A stretch of 64,000 bases of DNA from Theropithecus gelada. Its lineage: Eukaryota > Chordata > Mammalia > Primates > Cercopithecidae. The notes beneath the pieces are model-generated. The model saw only the letters and a program-made list of their open reading frames with translations, was not told the origin of the DNA and searched no databases. The translations under genes and the position numbers were made by a program. Positions 22,015 through 33,925 of the stretch are shown one piece after another (positions within the stretch are counted from its first letter, which is position 1; the number at the start of each line of letters is the position of its first letter). The DNA lies in contig NC_037669.1 of the NCBI RefSeq assembly GCF_003255815.1, forward strand, positions 121,358,627 to 121,422,626, given 5' to 3'.

Positions 22015-22230
22015 ACTTGTACCAGGAGTTAGGAGGCCTGGGTTCAGGTCTTTGTAGTTTGGTGGCCATGTGACTAAGTCATTTAATTCCTCTGAGGTTC
22101 AATATTTTCCCATGTGTAAAATGGGGACAAATGTCTTGCCTCTCTGATGAGGTTATGGAGAGGGTCATATGAGAGAGACTGGAAAAAGACATCTTGAAAC
22201 TCCAGAGTATCCTTTAAATTTAGAGTTTTG
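22015..22230 (+). mobile_element. MIR SINE
   Basis: GGAGGCCTGGGTTCAGGTC, CATGTGACTAAGTCATTTAATTCC and CATGTGTAAAATGGGGACAA in MIR order. Confidence 0.75.
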
Positions 22231-22790
22231 TTACTATTACTGTAATGAGGAGACAAGGATTCAAAATAAATGTATTCACCATCCTCAGTATTATGGCTTC
22301 TCTTCCTCTGCTTTGGTTTGTTTATGCTAGAGAGATCAGGAGCATTGTGAAACAGTCAGTTAAGTGTGTCTTTGGCAGATAAATAATTGTATTCAGGCAC
22401 AGTGCCAACCCTCATAAGTCATAATGGCACTGAGATAAGTTTGGTATTATGTGTGATCAGGAAATATAGAACTGGTGAAGAGCCATCAGGTTTGCAGGTG
22501 ATGATGGTGGGAAGGTATGTCAGACCAGGGAAGATTGAACTTGAAAAAGGCTGCTGACCAGGGATAGGACCCACATTAGAAAATAGGCAAAGGGTCTGTG
22601 TATCTGAAGTGCTGACAGCTGGGTGACATTTAGGTGTGGTAACCTGCAGGAGAGGCTCTGTCATGGGGAAATTCTACATCTTTGTCATGCAGGCAAAACA
22701 TGACTCCCTCTATTTGAAATCCATCTTTTTTTTTTTTTGTGCTTATCTGAATTTTCAATAAATAGTTTTTACTACTAAAAATATTACTAT
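22231..22790. other. No gene or repeat recognised
   Basis: Single-copy-like, with a T tract at 22,727-22,738. Confidence 0.4.
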
Positions 22791-22794
22791 GAGT

Positions 22795-22975
22795 AAAGTA
22801 CTGAGATAGGTATTACATGGACATTATACCATTTAACCTTTAGACTGACCTTGGCATTTTGGAATTATTTTTCTCATCACAGAGGAAGAACTGAGGCCCA
22901 AGATGGTTAATAAATTACCAAGACTATAGTCAGTAAGTGGCAGAGCTGGGATTGAAACATTAGGCTGTCTATGCT
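22795..22975 (-). mobile_element. MIR SINE
   Basis: GAGGAAGAACTGAGGCCCAAGATGGTTAATAAATTACC...CAGTAAGTGGCAGAGCTGGGATTGAAAC in reverse-complement MIR order. Confidence 0.8.
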
Positions 22976-23284
22976 CGTCCTCTCGCCCTCTACCCTGCTG
23001 ACACCCAAGTGCGGCAGACACCCAAGTGGCTGCAGCTATAGAGACTAGATCCAAGCCCTGGTGCAGCTCTGAGGGTGGCTCTTGGTTCCTGAAGCTTCCT
23101 GGAGTCTCAGTTTTAGGGCTTCATAGGTGGCTGGGAGACTCCACAATTCCTCTTGGACCTGATTGACCAGCTCTGTCAGTTCACCTCTCACCCCTCAAAT
23201 CTATGCTCCATTTATACTAAATGCTTTGCATCCCTCAGACACATAATGCGCTTTTCATGACCCTGGCCAGTTGCCTTTTAAAGT

Positions 23285-23445
23285 GTAACCTGAGATCTAC
23301 CTACTTGTTAAAGATGCACACTCCAGGTCCTTGAGTTAGACCAACAGAAATAGAATCTGTGAGTAACGCCCAGGAATTTGCAATTTAAGAAGTACCCCCA
23401 AGTGATTCGTGTAAACATCAACTGGGAACCTCTGGTCAGCCTTAT
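23285..23445 (-). mobile_element. MER20/MER5-like hAT fragment
   Basis: ACTTGTTAAAGATGCACACTCCAGG...AGAAATAGAATCTGTGAG...CAGGAATTTGCAATTTAAGAAGTACCCCCAAGTGATTCG...GGGAACCTCTGGTC has the hAT-Charlie non-autonomous layout. Exact family uncertain. Confidence 0.55.
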
Positions 23446-23519
23446 GTGCTGTGCTCCCTTCTTAGAAAGCTCTCCTTGCCTTTCTAACTTTCTGTACCCT
23501 CTGCTTTTTCTACCACTTG

Positions 23520-23795
23520 AATATCCTTAAGTGCTACCTTGGATGTCACCTCTTTTGTGAAATTTTCTAGGTTCTTCCCCAGCAGAGTTAGCAATCCCCA
23601 TATTTGTTCTTCATACCAATTTGTTTCTGCCTCCGCTATAATCTTTATCATATTGTGCTGTACTTAAAATATGTATGTCCTTTTTTCTACTTTGAGTTAT
23701 TTGAGAGCAGAGATCGTGTCCTATTTATTCTAATTCTTCTCTCCAGTGCCCAACACAGCGCCTGACATAGGGCAATATCCCCAAATGGTTGCATG
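23520..23795 (+). mobile_element. L2 3' end
   Basis: GATGTCACCTCTTTTGTGAAATTTTC, GAGTTATTTGAGAGCAGAGATCGTGTCC and CAGTGCCCAACACAGCGCCTGACATAGG follow the L2 3'UTR. Confidence 0.72.
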
Positions 23796-23799
23796 TAAG

Positions 23800-24535
23800 A
23801 AGATGAAGAGAAGGCAGGCCCAGTCCTAGAGGAACTTGGGTGCTGGACCAGTACAAAGCAGGCATCTATTTACTTGTTTCGGGGCATGAGGCTGGGTCTT
23901 TCTCTCTTCTAAGGGGTGAGGTTAGCACTCAGTTACTAAAACAAACAAACAAAAAAGTCATGAAAATCAGGCCCAGCTAGCACCTGGCTTAGGACTTTTC
24001 AAATTCTTCATTGCTCTGATTTGGAATTGTTCTCAGACCTACAAGAGGATCTCATCCTTACTAACCAAGTTTGAAATGCTGGGGAGTGGGGATGTCATAC
24101 TGGCTGTTACTTCAGCTTCTTTGTATTGGGCTTGTGGTGGTAAATGCTACAGGCTCTAGATATGGGAAGCCTTGGCAATTGTTAGCGAGCTGAACAGGAG
24201 AGTTGTTTCAAATGTGGAGATACCATCAAGCTATTTTCATGGATGCAGTTTGCTCTGGAAGAATAGGGGAAGGTCCCTCAATCAAATTGTTGATAGAAGA
24301 TCAAAACTATTATTGTCCTGCTGGTTTTCATGACTCAAAACCTTTCAAGAAATGTATTTCTGGGTTTTAACCAAGGTTGCACAGCTGTGTGGGGGCCTGG
24401 TAGGAGTTCTGATGTGATGGTCCCTGGTGGACTGTGAGCTTATTAGACCTTGTGGCTTTGATTCTCTGGCAGCTCCTTCCTTTGACTGGTGCTAGGAGAC
24501 CCAGCAGCTGAAGTGGTGTCTGGATTCAGGGAATG
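23800..24535. other. No gene or repeat recognised
   Basis: Single-copy-like. Confidence 0.4.
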
Positions 24536-24539
24536 TCAA

Positions 24540-26360
24540 TTGATTTTTTTAAAGGCCCTATTTTTAATTTTTATTCAATCACTTTATTTCTAGAACCTCC
24601 TTTTTAAAAAAATTGTGTTTGCCACATTATAAATTCTCCTACAGCAATTCAAATGGGAAAAAAATGAGATTTGGATTTTTAAAAAGTATTTTTGTTTATT
24701 TAAGAGATACTCTTAAAGATTATTTGTTGTTTTAGCCAAGTTCCAACAACAAATGTTAGAGGTACCAGAGAAAGCCATAGAATTCCCCTTCCTGGATAAC
24801 TTGTTTCTGCTCTTGTTTGCCTGCATATGTTTTAAGATTTTCCAGGGTGGTTGTTTCTATTTAAGGCACATCATCTGTGGAATTCTGAAACACAAACCAG
24901 TTCTTTGAAAGTTTTGATAAATCTAACTTTTTAATAATAGGAGAGTTTCAAATGCCTTCACAGCCACTTGGCCATCTGTAAATAAATGAAGTTCAATGAA
25001 GAAAGTAGCATAAGGAAGCTGTTTCAGTTACTATTTCCATTTTATTCATTCACGTCATCAGATTTCAAGAAGACAAATATGGAAAGAGTGTGAAAATACT
25101 TCTTTTTTAAAAAATATTATGCTTCGAAACTTGGATCTGAGTTCAAACACTCAATTTAAAGGAGACTTATGATTCAAATGTGAGTTATTTATTGTCTTTG
25201 TCAATTTCCAGAATCTAAATTTATGTTGGGATAAAGCAAATGCAAGCTACACTTGAACAACAATGAGGCACATTCTTCTCTTTGATTTACTCATTCTTCA
25301 AGTAGAGGCTCTTATGTTCTATGTTTGAGACTATGGGCACTGTAATCCCGGGTAGACATGGATATTAGAGTCTCAGCTTATTATTGTATCCCGATGTCCT
25401 CTCTTGTATATATGTTTGATCATTGGGTTACATTTATATCATCTGAAATGGAAGTGATTCTGATTTACAACTCAAAATGTGCCTGACTAAGCCAAATGGT
25501 GAACATTTCATTATTTCCGTTTTATGGGTCATGTCTGAAGGGGTTTGGCTCAGAAAATAGACCACTGCTCGAAAGGAGGAAGTCTGTTCCCATGAGGCAG
25601 TAGGTATGGAATCAGCAAATCACGGCACGTTCACCCCGAGAGTGTCAGGGAAACCATTTGTTGCAGCCGCCAAAGTCAACCCATCCCACTAGCATGCACA
25701 CGCCTAAGTATGCACATCAAACTTCTATAGACAGACAGACGACATAGTTAGCAAAGTCCGACCAAAGAAGAGAGACAGCCTGTGTCACAGTGGTGGAGTA
25801 AAGCTGTGACCTAGGCTCCTGCGTGTTTTCCTTGCTTTCTCTCTCTCTCACATATCTTTTTCCAGTGCCAACAGCAGTACAGATTGCAAATAAAGAGAGA
25901 GGAGCAAGCAGAATGTGAGTGTGTGTGTCTCTGTGTGTGTCTTCTCCGACCATAGGCCCTCAGAGCTTTACTCAATCTCTGGCACAATGCAGCCTCTGTA
26001 GAAAAGATATTAGGAACAAAAAACAAACTTGAAGATTTGGGAGCAGGCTGCCAGAATTATTAAGAAAAACATTCAGATGATGCCATTAAAAACATATGGG
26101 GATTCTATAAAGCCCTGAAAAGAAAATGTTTAATTATGCGCCGTATGTAAAAGCCATCACGTTTAGATTAATACTAAAGACTGAAACTGCGTGGGGCTTA
26201 AGTAGTCCGTAGTGATGCATCAATCTCTTTACTCCTTTAAAAATAATGTTTTTCTTTTGCTGATGACAAATACCTTTCAAACGGTTGAGATCATGCTGCT
26301 ATAGTGATACATGGAGTTTAATGAAGTCCAAAGTCCCTAACAAAAGTTCCAAATTAACTT
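24540..26360. other. Repeat-free AT-rich block, possible conserved non-coding DNA
   Basis: About 1.8 kb without any transposon I can recognise, which is long for this window. It mixes AT-rich runs with scarce CpG-containing words such as CACGGCACGTTCACC (25,622-25,636) and TTATGCGCCGTATG (26,134-26,147). A short (GT)n lies at 25,919-25,940. Function is conjecture. Confidence 0.35.
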
Positions 26361-27600
26361 TTCAAGGTTGTTGAGTTAGATTTCTTTCTTTTCTTTTTCT
26401 CCTATACCATTCCTGCTCACTTCCCTCCCCTAACAGGAATTCCTCCTCCCCCTCCTTCTCCAACATACAAAGGTTGCCTATGCTGGTGGCCAGCATAAGA
26501 ACCTGGTAGGTTGGTTAGAAATATCCAGTTTTGAGAAGGTTTTCCATTTTAAGAAACTGTAATGATCCATTGCTTCACTTTTAAGTGTTAATAGTTAAGT
26601 TACTTTGATTTCCATTCTTAATAGCTCACATTAGAAGCCTGAAGAAATATGAAACTTGTCTCTTTTTAATAAATACAGAACCGGTTTTCCTTCATCTGAA
26701 TGTGATGTGTTTTAGGATCAGCAACATTTCCTTTAGGTCTTTGCAAATGTGTAGAATCATTATTTTATATAGCTTTGTGTGTGTGAGAAGTGGCACAACA
26801 AGAAAAAATAACTAAACTTTTGTAATGAATAGGGCTTCCAAACAAGCATACTGACATGCGCTGGGTAAATATAAGTCAAAATTGCAAAAAGTAGTCAGCG
26901 CTTAGTTACTTGAGTACTGCATTCACATACTCATACAGTTTAAATATTGAAAAGTTGATTTATGGCTTCTCAGAATTAAAAAAAAATAGGGTACAGATAT
27001 AAAAAATAAAACAAATTTTATAGAAATGAGAATAATAATATAAGCAGGCTATGCATTTATTTGAAAATCTTTACTCATCTTAAGAAGGTCAAAATGTGTT
27101 CTACTGACACTATTTCACTTTAGGGAATTTTATGGACTTAAGCACTTGAAATTTTGATCCTCATTTATTGGACCAGGCTTCTTTAAGTAAACATGTGGTT
27201 TATGAATCAGTGGACAGATTTGTTGCTCACACTTGAATGTGTCAAAACGTTTTCCTAAGTGTCAGTAGGCCTCATTGCAATAAAAATGTAAAACGCCTCC
27301 CACCTCCTTCGTGTCTGTCATTTTGTATATTATATATATGATTGAAAGTTACAAATGACCAAAACTGATCTTTTTAATACAAATGGTAAGCTCCAGGAAC
27401 CTGACTGGCTTACTCAAAGGCCTATCTGGAAACAGGCTCTCCCACCGCCCAACATTGAGGTTTTTCGATTCAACATTGAACATACAGGGTTATTTCAAAT
27501 CTGGGTTATTTCTCAGGGATGGAATCCTGAGTCAACTATTGTTTCAGTGTTTTCCTCCAGTGCATTTGTTTTTGTGTGAGAAAACTTTACTGCTGTTGGT
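26361..27600. other. No gene or repeat recognised
   Basis: AT-rich with a pyrimidine-rich stretch at 26,381-26,460. No exon signal. Confidence 0.4.
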
Positions 27601-27601
27601 T

Positions 27602-27944
27602 AGCATCAAGCTACCTTTTTTTTTTTTTTTTCTTCGAGACGGAGTTTTCGCTGTTATGCCCAGGCTGGAGTGAAGTGGCGTGATCTCGGCTCACTGCACC
27701 TTCGCCTCCTGGGTTCAAGTGATTCTCCTGAATAGCTGGGATTACAGGCGCCTCCAGAATAGCTGGGATTACAGGCGCCTGCCACCACGCCCGGCTAATT
27801 TTTGTATTTTTAGTAGAGACAAGGTTTTGCCATGTTGGCCAGGCTGGTCTCAAACTCCTGACCTCAGGCGATCCACCTGCCTCGGCCTCCCAAAGTGCTA
27901 GGATTACAGGTGTGAGCCACTGCGCCTGGCAGCATCCAGCCACA
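27602..27944 (-). mobile_element. AluS with internal 27-bp tandem duplication
   Basis: Reverse-complement Alu with a T tail at 27,616-27,631, right end GCGCCTGGC at about 27,930. Flanks AGCATCAAGCTAC (27,602-27,614) and AGCATCCAGCCAC (27,931-27,943) are a degenerate target duplication. A 27-bp unit containing AATAGCTGGGATTACAGG is repeated directly at about 27,730-27,783. Confidence 0.9.
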
Positions 27945-29300
27945 TTTTACAAAGAGCCACCCGTTTCTGAGTTTACGCAGGATATGTTGGGTTTATGTAA
28001 TACAATAAGATCAATTTAATTATGCTTTTCCTTAAGTAGAATGCTACCTGGAATTACTTCACTACCTGATATGTGTTCTGTTTTTGGAAACAAAAAACAA
28101 AACCAAACAAAAACACGTCAACCCTGACTTAAGTTAGCTTTAAGGTATTTCATTACTCCAATTTCTTGTAATATGCATTAAAGGCTATATACTCTCAGTA
28201 TGACAAAATAGCTGTCCTGAACTCCCTACAGTCCCTGTTATTTACAATATTTCAAAGCTTTAGAATTACTACAAAAGATTTACTCATATAGCAGAGCATG
28301 TAAAATTTAAAATCAATAAAGTATATAAATTTTGCTTGTCTCCTTGAATTGATTCCTTACTCTAATAGCTCAATACTGTAATACTATATACTTTTTTATT
28401 TCCAATGTCATTACCCAATAATAATCTCTGGACTTTCTTGCCACCACTCTGGAGCAGTTTGGAATTTCTGACAATATTCTTCACAGACAGTTTTCATAGG
28501 CAATTGTTACTCATTGCACAGCTTCTAAAAATGAACAAACAGATGAGAAACATAAGTTTGTTTCTGGGATATTAGAAACTCAGTTATTTCTTGATATGGT
28601 AAATATAGCTTAGCATTTGGTTTTGAGGAAGATTAGATAAAAATTTGAATTTGGAATGTCTTGCCAGGGATAGATTAATCTCACAATATGTCTTTTTTTT
28701 TTTTTTTTAAACAAGAAGTATGCAGTTTAGTTTTCTATAATTTTCTAACCTAAGAGTTCTTCAGGCTATAGCTTTCCTTGGAGATGTAAAATAAGACAGC
28801 TAATGTTGAGAAGGTTAACATTTTATTTCTGATACTCATTTTTTAATTTTCTGACAGTATTCACAAGGATAAATTCGATCTCATTACAGAACTTACTAGT
28901 GTTTTGCAGAGTGAAACAAAGCTCTCCTTAATGGATTTAGAAATAAAGATAGTCCAAATTAAAGCAAGAGAGGCTGTGAGCAATTACTCCACCACTTACC
29001 CTTAAATTCACTAGGGTTGTTGTTTGCTTAAATCGTGGTGGTATCTGGGTTCCAGTGCTAAAAGGATTGAGCTGACCTTGGTTTCTTGAAATGCAAAATG
29101 TCAAATCCAAACATGCTGGTGAAATCTAAACTTGCTTTCATTTCTTAATGGCCACTCTTAGCCTGTGAAGAGCACAGACTGATGATTGCTTACTTAGGCA
29201 TGAAAATAGAAAAGACTGTCCACGCTTGCGCCAGGTATTTCTACTTGCTAAAGCAGCCCCTTCTAGCCAATCTGTTTAATTCTTCCTTTTTCAAATTTGT
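27945..29300. other. No gene or clear repeat recognised
   Basis: AT-rich, single-copy-like; T tract at 28,692-28,708. Confidence 0.45.
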
Positions 29301-29304
29301 TTAG

Positions 29305-29500
29305 TGTAGTGATTGACAGAGTCTTCTACAAAAATGTCAGAGGATCTTGATTTGAATCCCAGCTCTTTTATTTTGCAACTCTTTAACACAGAGTCTACAC
29401 TTGTAAAGTGAGGATTAAGGACTTTGGTCTTACCTCACAGGAAAGTTGTAGAGTAAGCATAGTGCAATCTGCAGGACCCTGTACACATTAAAAAGTTTAG
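29305..29500 (+). mobile_element. MIR SINE
   Basis: GTGTAGTGATTGACAGAGTC...GATTTGAATCCCAGCTC...CACTTGTAAAGTGAGGATTAAGG...GCAGGACCCTGTACACATT follows MIR, including the tRNA-like head. Confidence 0.68.
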
Positions 29501-29639
29501 TTTCCACATTCCTATATTCTCTTCCACCTGGGCTAATCTTTAGTTCCAAGAGAGAAATTTCCCATTGATAGGTTCAGGGATAAGATGCCAGATGAAATTC
29601 AGAGTGCCCAGTTAAATTTGAATTTAAAACAAACAGTAA

Positions 29640-29893
29640 AAAAATATATATATTTATTCATATACATACGTATATGTGTATATATTTATTCATATACAGG
29701 TATGTATGTGTATGTGTGTGTATATATGTGTGTATATACACACATGCATATATATGTGTGTGTGTGTATATATGTGTGTATATACACACATGCATATATA
29801 TGTGTGTGTGTGTATATATGTGTGTATATACACACATGCATACACATACATACCTGTATGTGAATATATATATGTGTGTATATATATATGTAA
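29640..29893. repeat. TG/TA-rich quasi-palindrome with a 46-bp tandem unit
   Basis: Alternating purine-pyrimidine DNA. A 46-bp unit starts at 29,721, 29,767 and 29,813; each copy holds the perfect 20-bp palindrome ATGTGTGTATATACACACAT (for example 29,772-29,791). Outer arms ACAGGTATGTATGTGTATG (29,696-29,714) and its exact reverse complement (29,839-29,857) extend outward with few mismatches, so the whole locus can fold on itself. Open frames through it are repeat artefacts. Confidence 0.9.
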
Positions 29894-29899
29894 GTAAGT

Positions 29900-31590
29900 C
29901 TCATGCAATATTTAGGATATGCTTGTATTGAAAAATTACTCATTTATTGAAGAATCAAGTTTAACTGGGCCCTGTATTTTTATTTGCTAATTTGGCAACT
30001 TAGGGGTTCTGATTAAAAATGTTTTTTTACATTGCATAGATAATAAACAGACTAAAGAAGTTTAGGAATGGATACGCAGGTGCCCTTCATGCTTCCATGT
30101 CAGTGCCTAAGTACTTAACCCGATGTGGTAGTTGTGAGCATCTGTTCTTTCATTAAGCACGTTGGCAGTACAGAACCCAGTATGTGATTTGTAAAAGGAC
30201 AAATTAAGCCTATTTTTTCTCTCTCTCCAGGGAGGAGTTCTCTCTTAGGAAAAAAAAATTACCTGCAGTAGTGAGTTTTGATGGTGAATTTCTTCTGGAA
30301 TGCCATTGGCATGCACTGATTCTTCTTGAGGATCCTCTCTCCTCCTAACCAGCAGAACCAGGTTGTAAAATCTGGAGAAACTGCTTGAAAGGACTAGGCT
30401 TCTCTTTGTAGGCCCCAGAAAGGAGGACAGAGGCACTTCCCAAGATCCTTTATTGTCCTTTGCCTCCAGTACCCAAGTGTTTGTGTGGCTCCTGCTGGTG
30501 TTTTGTTGAGCCTGTCTGGAAGGGCAAATTGCTTTTGGATGCATTTCTACTTAATATATTCATTATCACATTTTGTTTGTTCATTTTCTATAAAAAGAAA
30601 AGATAAAAGATCTCCACTAGGCTGACCCTAATTTTAATTTTTCAAAGTGATGACGTTACAAAAATCATCTATAACATGATGTCATACTCGTCTCCTGACA
30701 TCTGTTATGTTGGGAAAGTCTTGCAAACACAGCTAATCAGGATTCTCTATTTTTAAGTCTTCAGATGCTGGATCTGGCACTAAATATTGGTTCTTTACAA
30801 GTGTGTATAGGTATGGGGGAAATTGCGTAAATCAATTACTAAAAACATTCACTACTTCAGAGGACTACTTATAAAATCTGGCCAAGTGCCAGGTAGTTGT
30901 CACACACATCAGAAGATTGATTACCTTACCTAACTATTCTTTTTGGTTTCTTTTGCCGTAATGATTTACACACACTATCCATGTCTATCCCTTATACTGT
31001 TACCTTACATTGTTCTTCTCACATTTACATCCATATGATCACATATAATCTTTTCTAAATGCCCAGGACTAATATACCTGGATTAGTGCTGATGCTGAGA
31101 TCACCTGGTCATGGCTGAGTAGGTCTAGAAAGACCTGGCTTACTTTTTTGAGGTCGCTTATCATACATTGGCTCTTAAGAGTTTAAACCTACTGTGCTTT
31201 AAAGCTGTAGGTTTGCCCACTATAAACCAAGGCAGAAGGATGCTCAGTCTAGTATTATATCAATAATGGGTCTGATATAGACTGAGGATTCATATTAACT
31301 CCACATACCTCCCAAAAGGCAACCCAGAGTCATGACTAATACGTGGAAATTGGTGCCTCCACCTGCAGCTGACCCTTTGGTCTCTTAAGAAAAGAAACTA
31401 GAACTTTTTAAGGTCAGAGATCAAGATCTTACTTTTTTTTGTTTAGTAGGTATTTAGCAAATATTTTTGAAGTAATTTGCCATGAGAAGCATGAACATGA
31501 GCTACATGATTGAGTAAGGATGTAATTGTAGCTTCCACTGGCCCCTCAACATGGAAATGCTAGAAGTTTTACTCACAGGCTTCAAAAACA
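29900..31590. other. No gene or repeat recognised
   Basis: Single-copy-like. Contains a 99-codon minus-strand open frame at 30,245-30,544 with no known motif. Confidence 0.45.
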
Positions 31591-31594
31591 TGTA

Positions 31595-31920
31595 TACAGT
31601 CATCCCTCTATATCTGTGAAGGATTGATTCCAGGACCGTTCATGGATACCAAACTCTGCAGATGCTCAAGTCTCTGACATAAAATGGCATAGCATTTGCA
31701 TATAACTTATGCATATTCTCCCATATAGTTTATCTCTAGATTACTTATATTACCTAATGCAATGTAAATAATTCTTTTATTGTATTATTTAGGGAATAAC
31801 AACAATAAAAAAATGTTGTACTTATTCGGGGCAGACACATTTTTTTCCTCCTAATATCTTTGACCTGTGGTTGTTTGAATCCACAGATGTGGAACCCATG
31901 GATATGAATAGCCGACTGCA
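31595..31920 (+). mobile_element. MER2 (Tigger/pogo family) DNA transposon
   Basis: Begins CAGTCATCCCTCTATATCTGTG at 31,597 after a TA and ends GAATAGCCGACTG at 31,918, with the inverted terminal repeat recognisable. Internal words (GGATTGATTCCAGGACC, GATGCTCAAGTC, GCATTTGCATATAAC) fit MER2. The right-hand target TA is now CA. Confidence 0.85.
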
Positions 31921-31938
31921 TTAAGGTGCTACCTGGAG

Positions 31939-32123
31939 CAGTGTTTCTCCAACTTTAGTGCGCATTAGAATCCCTGGCATTCTTACTAAAACAGATTCCT
32001 GGTTCTGACCAACAGAGTTTTTGACTCAGTAGGTTTGGTAAAGAGCCCGAGAACATACATTTCTAACAAGCTCCCAAGTGATTCCTATGCTGCACTGGTC
32101 TGATCACACACTTCAGAGCACTG
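31939..32123 (+). mobile_element. MER20 hAT-Charlie DNA transposon
   Basis: CAGTGTTTCTCCAACTTTAGTGCGCATTAGAATCCC ... TTTCTAACAAGCTCCCAAGTGATTCC ... CAGAGCACTG, near full length on the plus strand, starting about 20 bp after MER2. Confidence 0.83.
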
Positions 32124-32650
32124 ACCTTCACAACTCTGGAGGCACTAGGGCATCCGGAGATGGATGAGAACATTTTGGGTTAACCACATGAAACAGAACT
32201 TTAAAGTCTCCTCTCCAATGAAAAAGTACATGCTATGGGCTCTGTCTGGCCTTCTTTTTCTTGGGAATGGACACCAAAAAGTAAAGGCAGCCTTTCCTCT
32301 TGGATAAGAGATGATCATGTTCAAATCACAGTGAGCATCTATCAATCACTTCTTAAAAGACAGAAAGACAAAAATAATCAAGACACACACCCTGAGCTTG
32401 GTGAGCTCAAAGTGCAGGAACTCAAAACCTATTAAGGAGTAGGAAAGTTTACAAGCTGTGAACAAAGAGATAGTCCTGCTGTTTTTGACCCTCTGGCCCC
32501 AGAACTCTGGACCCCACTAGTCTAGGTCTTTGATACTCACCCAACCTGTTCTACCACAGTGGTCTTTGGTACTTCTGTGTCATCCCTCCAGCCTCACCTG
32601 TCTTCTCAGAGTTGACCCCATTGCCTCTGGCACTCTTACTAGCAATATTA
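32124..32650. other. No gene or repeat recognised
   Basis: Single-copy-like, with overlapping short frames on both strands. Confidence 0.4.
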
Positions 32651-32654
32651 ATGA

Positions 32655-32865
32655 TCAATATTGTCCTTCCCATTTATTGAGCTTCATCTATATGACAGAC
32701 CCTGTGTATATACTTTAATTTCACAGCAACTCAAAAAAATGGGGTGATTTTATCTCTGCTGAACATACTGGCAAACTGAGGCCCAGAGTGATTAAATGAT
32801 TTGACCACAGCCACACAACGGGGGTGGGTGCAGAGCTGAAATTTAAAGCTTGTTTTGCTACACAT
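32655..32865 (-). mobile_element. MIR SINE
   Basis: CATTTATTGAGCTTCATCTATATGACAGACCCTGTG...ACTGGCAAACTGAGGCCCAGAGTGATTAAATGATTTGACC...GTGCAGAGCTGAAATTT in reverse-complement MIR order. Confidence 0.8.
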
Positions 32866-33144
32866 CTGAGCCACTAAGTCACACACTCTTAGCACTTTTC
32901 CACATAGCCAGTCATTTTATTTTAGATTAAGATTTTAAGTTTTTATAAAAATGGCTAGACAATTGGGTACCACAATTCATTAAACAGTGATCTGTGTTTG
33001 TATTTAACAACATGGAAGAATCAGGATAAAAGAACCAAAATGAGAAATGAGATAATCCAAGCAAATAATGGCATTTCATTTTTGAAAGCATTAACATACT
33101 TACCAAAGTGTGCCAGAGCTTCTGTATTAATGACCTGTCTTAAC

Positions 33145-33310
33145 GATCTCAAAACCCTTTAAGGTAAGATCCATATTAGTGTTACTACATAGGAAAGATA
33201 CAGCCTCTATCCCCTTTTTATGAGGACATTGGAGCTTAGAGAGGATGTGGCTCAAGAAAATGGTGGAACAAGAGCTAGAGTTCAGATCCTTGGTGCCCAT
33301 TACACTGTCC
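33145..33310 (-). mobile_element. MIR SINE
   Basis: TATGAGGACATTGGAGCTTAGAGAGGATGTGGCTCAAG...GAACAAGAGCTAGAGTTCAGATCC, reverse-complement MIR. Confidence 0.65.
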
Positions 33311-33359
33311 TGGAAGTCCAAGGATGAGGGGGGTTGGGAAAGGTGGGAAAATTAGTATA

Positions 33360-33925
33360 TTGATCGGGACACTTGTGTTTGCAAAAGAGAAAAGTCCAAT
33401 TCGAATTTACTTATGAAAAATAAAAGACAAAGATTTTACTGGAGCAAGTAACTGGGAGTTTCAGGGAAGGTTTGGCTCCAGCAGTGCTGAATTTAGGGAT
33501 TCAGTAATGTCATTAAGACTCAGACTCTCTTTCTATGTTGTTCTTTTGCTTTCTTCTATGTTGGTTGCATTCTCAGATCATCTCTCTTCTTACTGTGGTT
33601 CTGGGCAGCTCCAAACTAATAAGAAAAGCTCTTCTCTTTCTCAGTGATTTCCACAGAAGTCCCGAATGTAGACTTTGGCCTGGCTTGGGTCATGTGCTAA
33701 CCTTGAACCAATTCATGGTCAAGGAATGAAATGCTCCTATTGGCCAGGCATAGGCCATGTGCTCTTTGTTGGAGTCTGGGGTGAGACAGGATGGAGTCAA
33801 CCCCACCTGAACAACATGCCTGAATGGACAAGAGGAGGTTATCTAAAGGAAAACAGCTGTTGTTGCCAGAAGATTGGAGAATGGATGTTGAGCAGTCAAA
33901 AATCAAGAACATTTGTTTTAGTGAG
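33360..33925 (+). mobile_element. Ancient interspersed repeat, family not named
   Basis: The run AAGATTTTACTGGAGCAAG..GGCTTGGGTCATGTGC..TTGAACCAATTCATGG..CTATTGGCCAGGCATAGGCCATGTGC..GTGAGACAGGATGGAGTCAACCCCACC follows a pattern I recognise as a widely dispersed old mammalian repeat, but I cannot place it in a named family. A related pattern may occur at 51,455-51,640. Confidence 0.4.

Noticed and set aside
29721..29858. CRISPR-like array (three regular 46-bp units)
   Set aside because: The units are simple-sequence tandem repeats with no unique spacers, in a primate genome.
29585..29943. Five overlapping open frames on both strands
   Set aside because: All are translations of the TG/TA repeat, which lacks stops in several frames.
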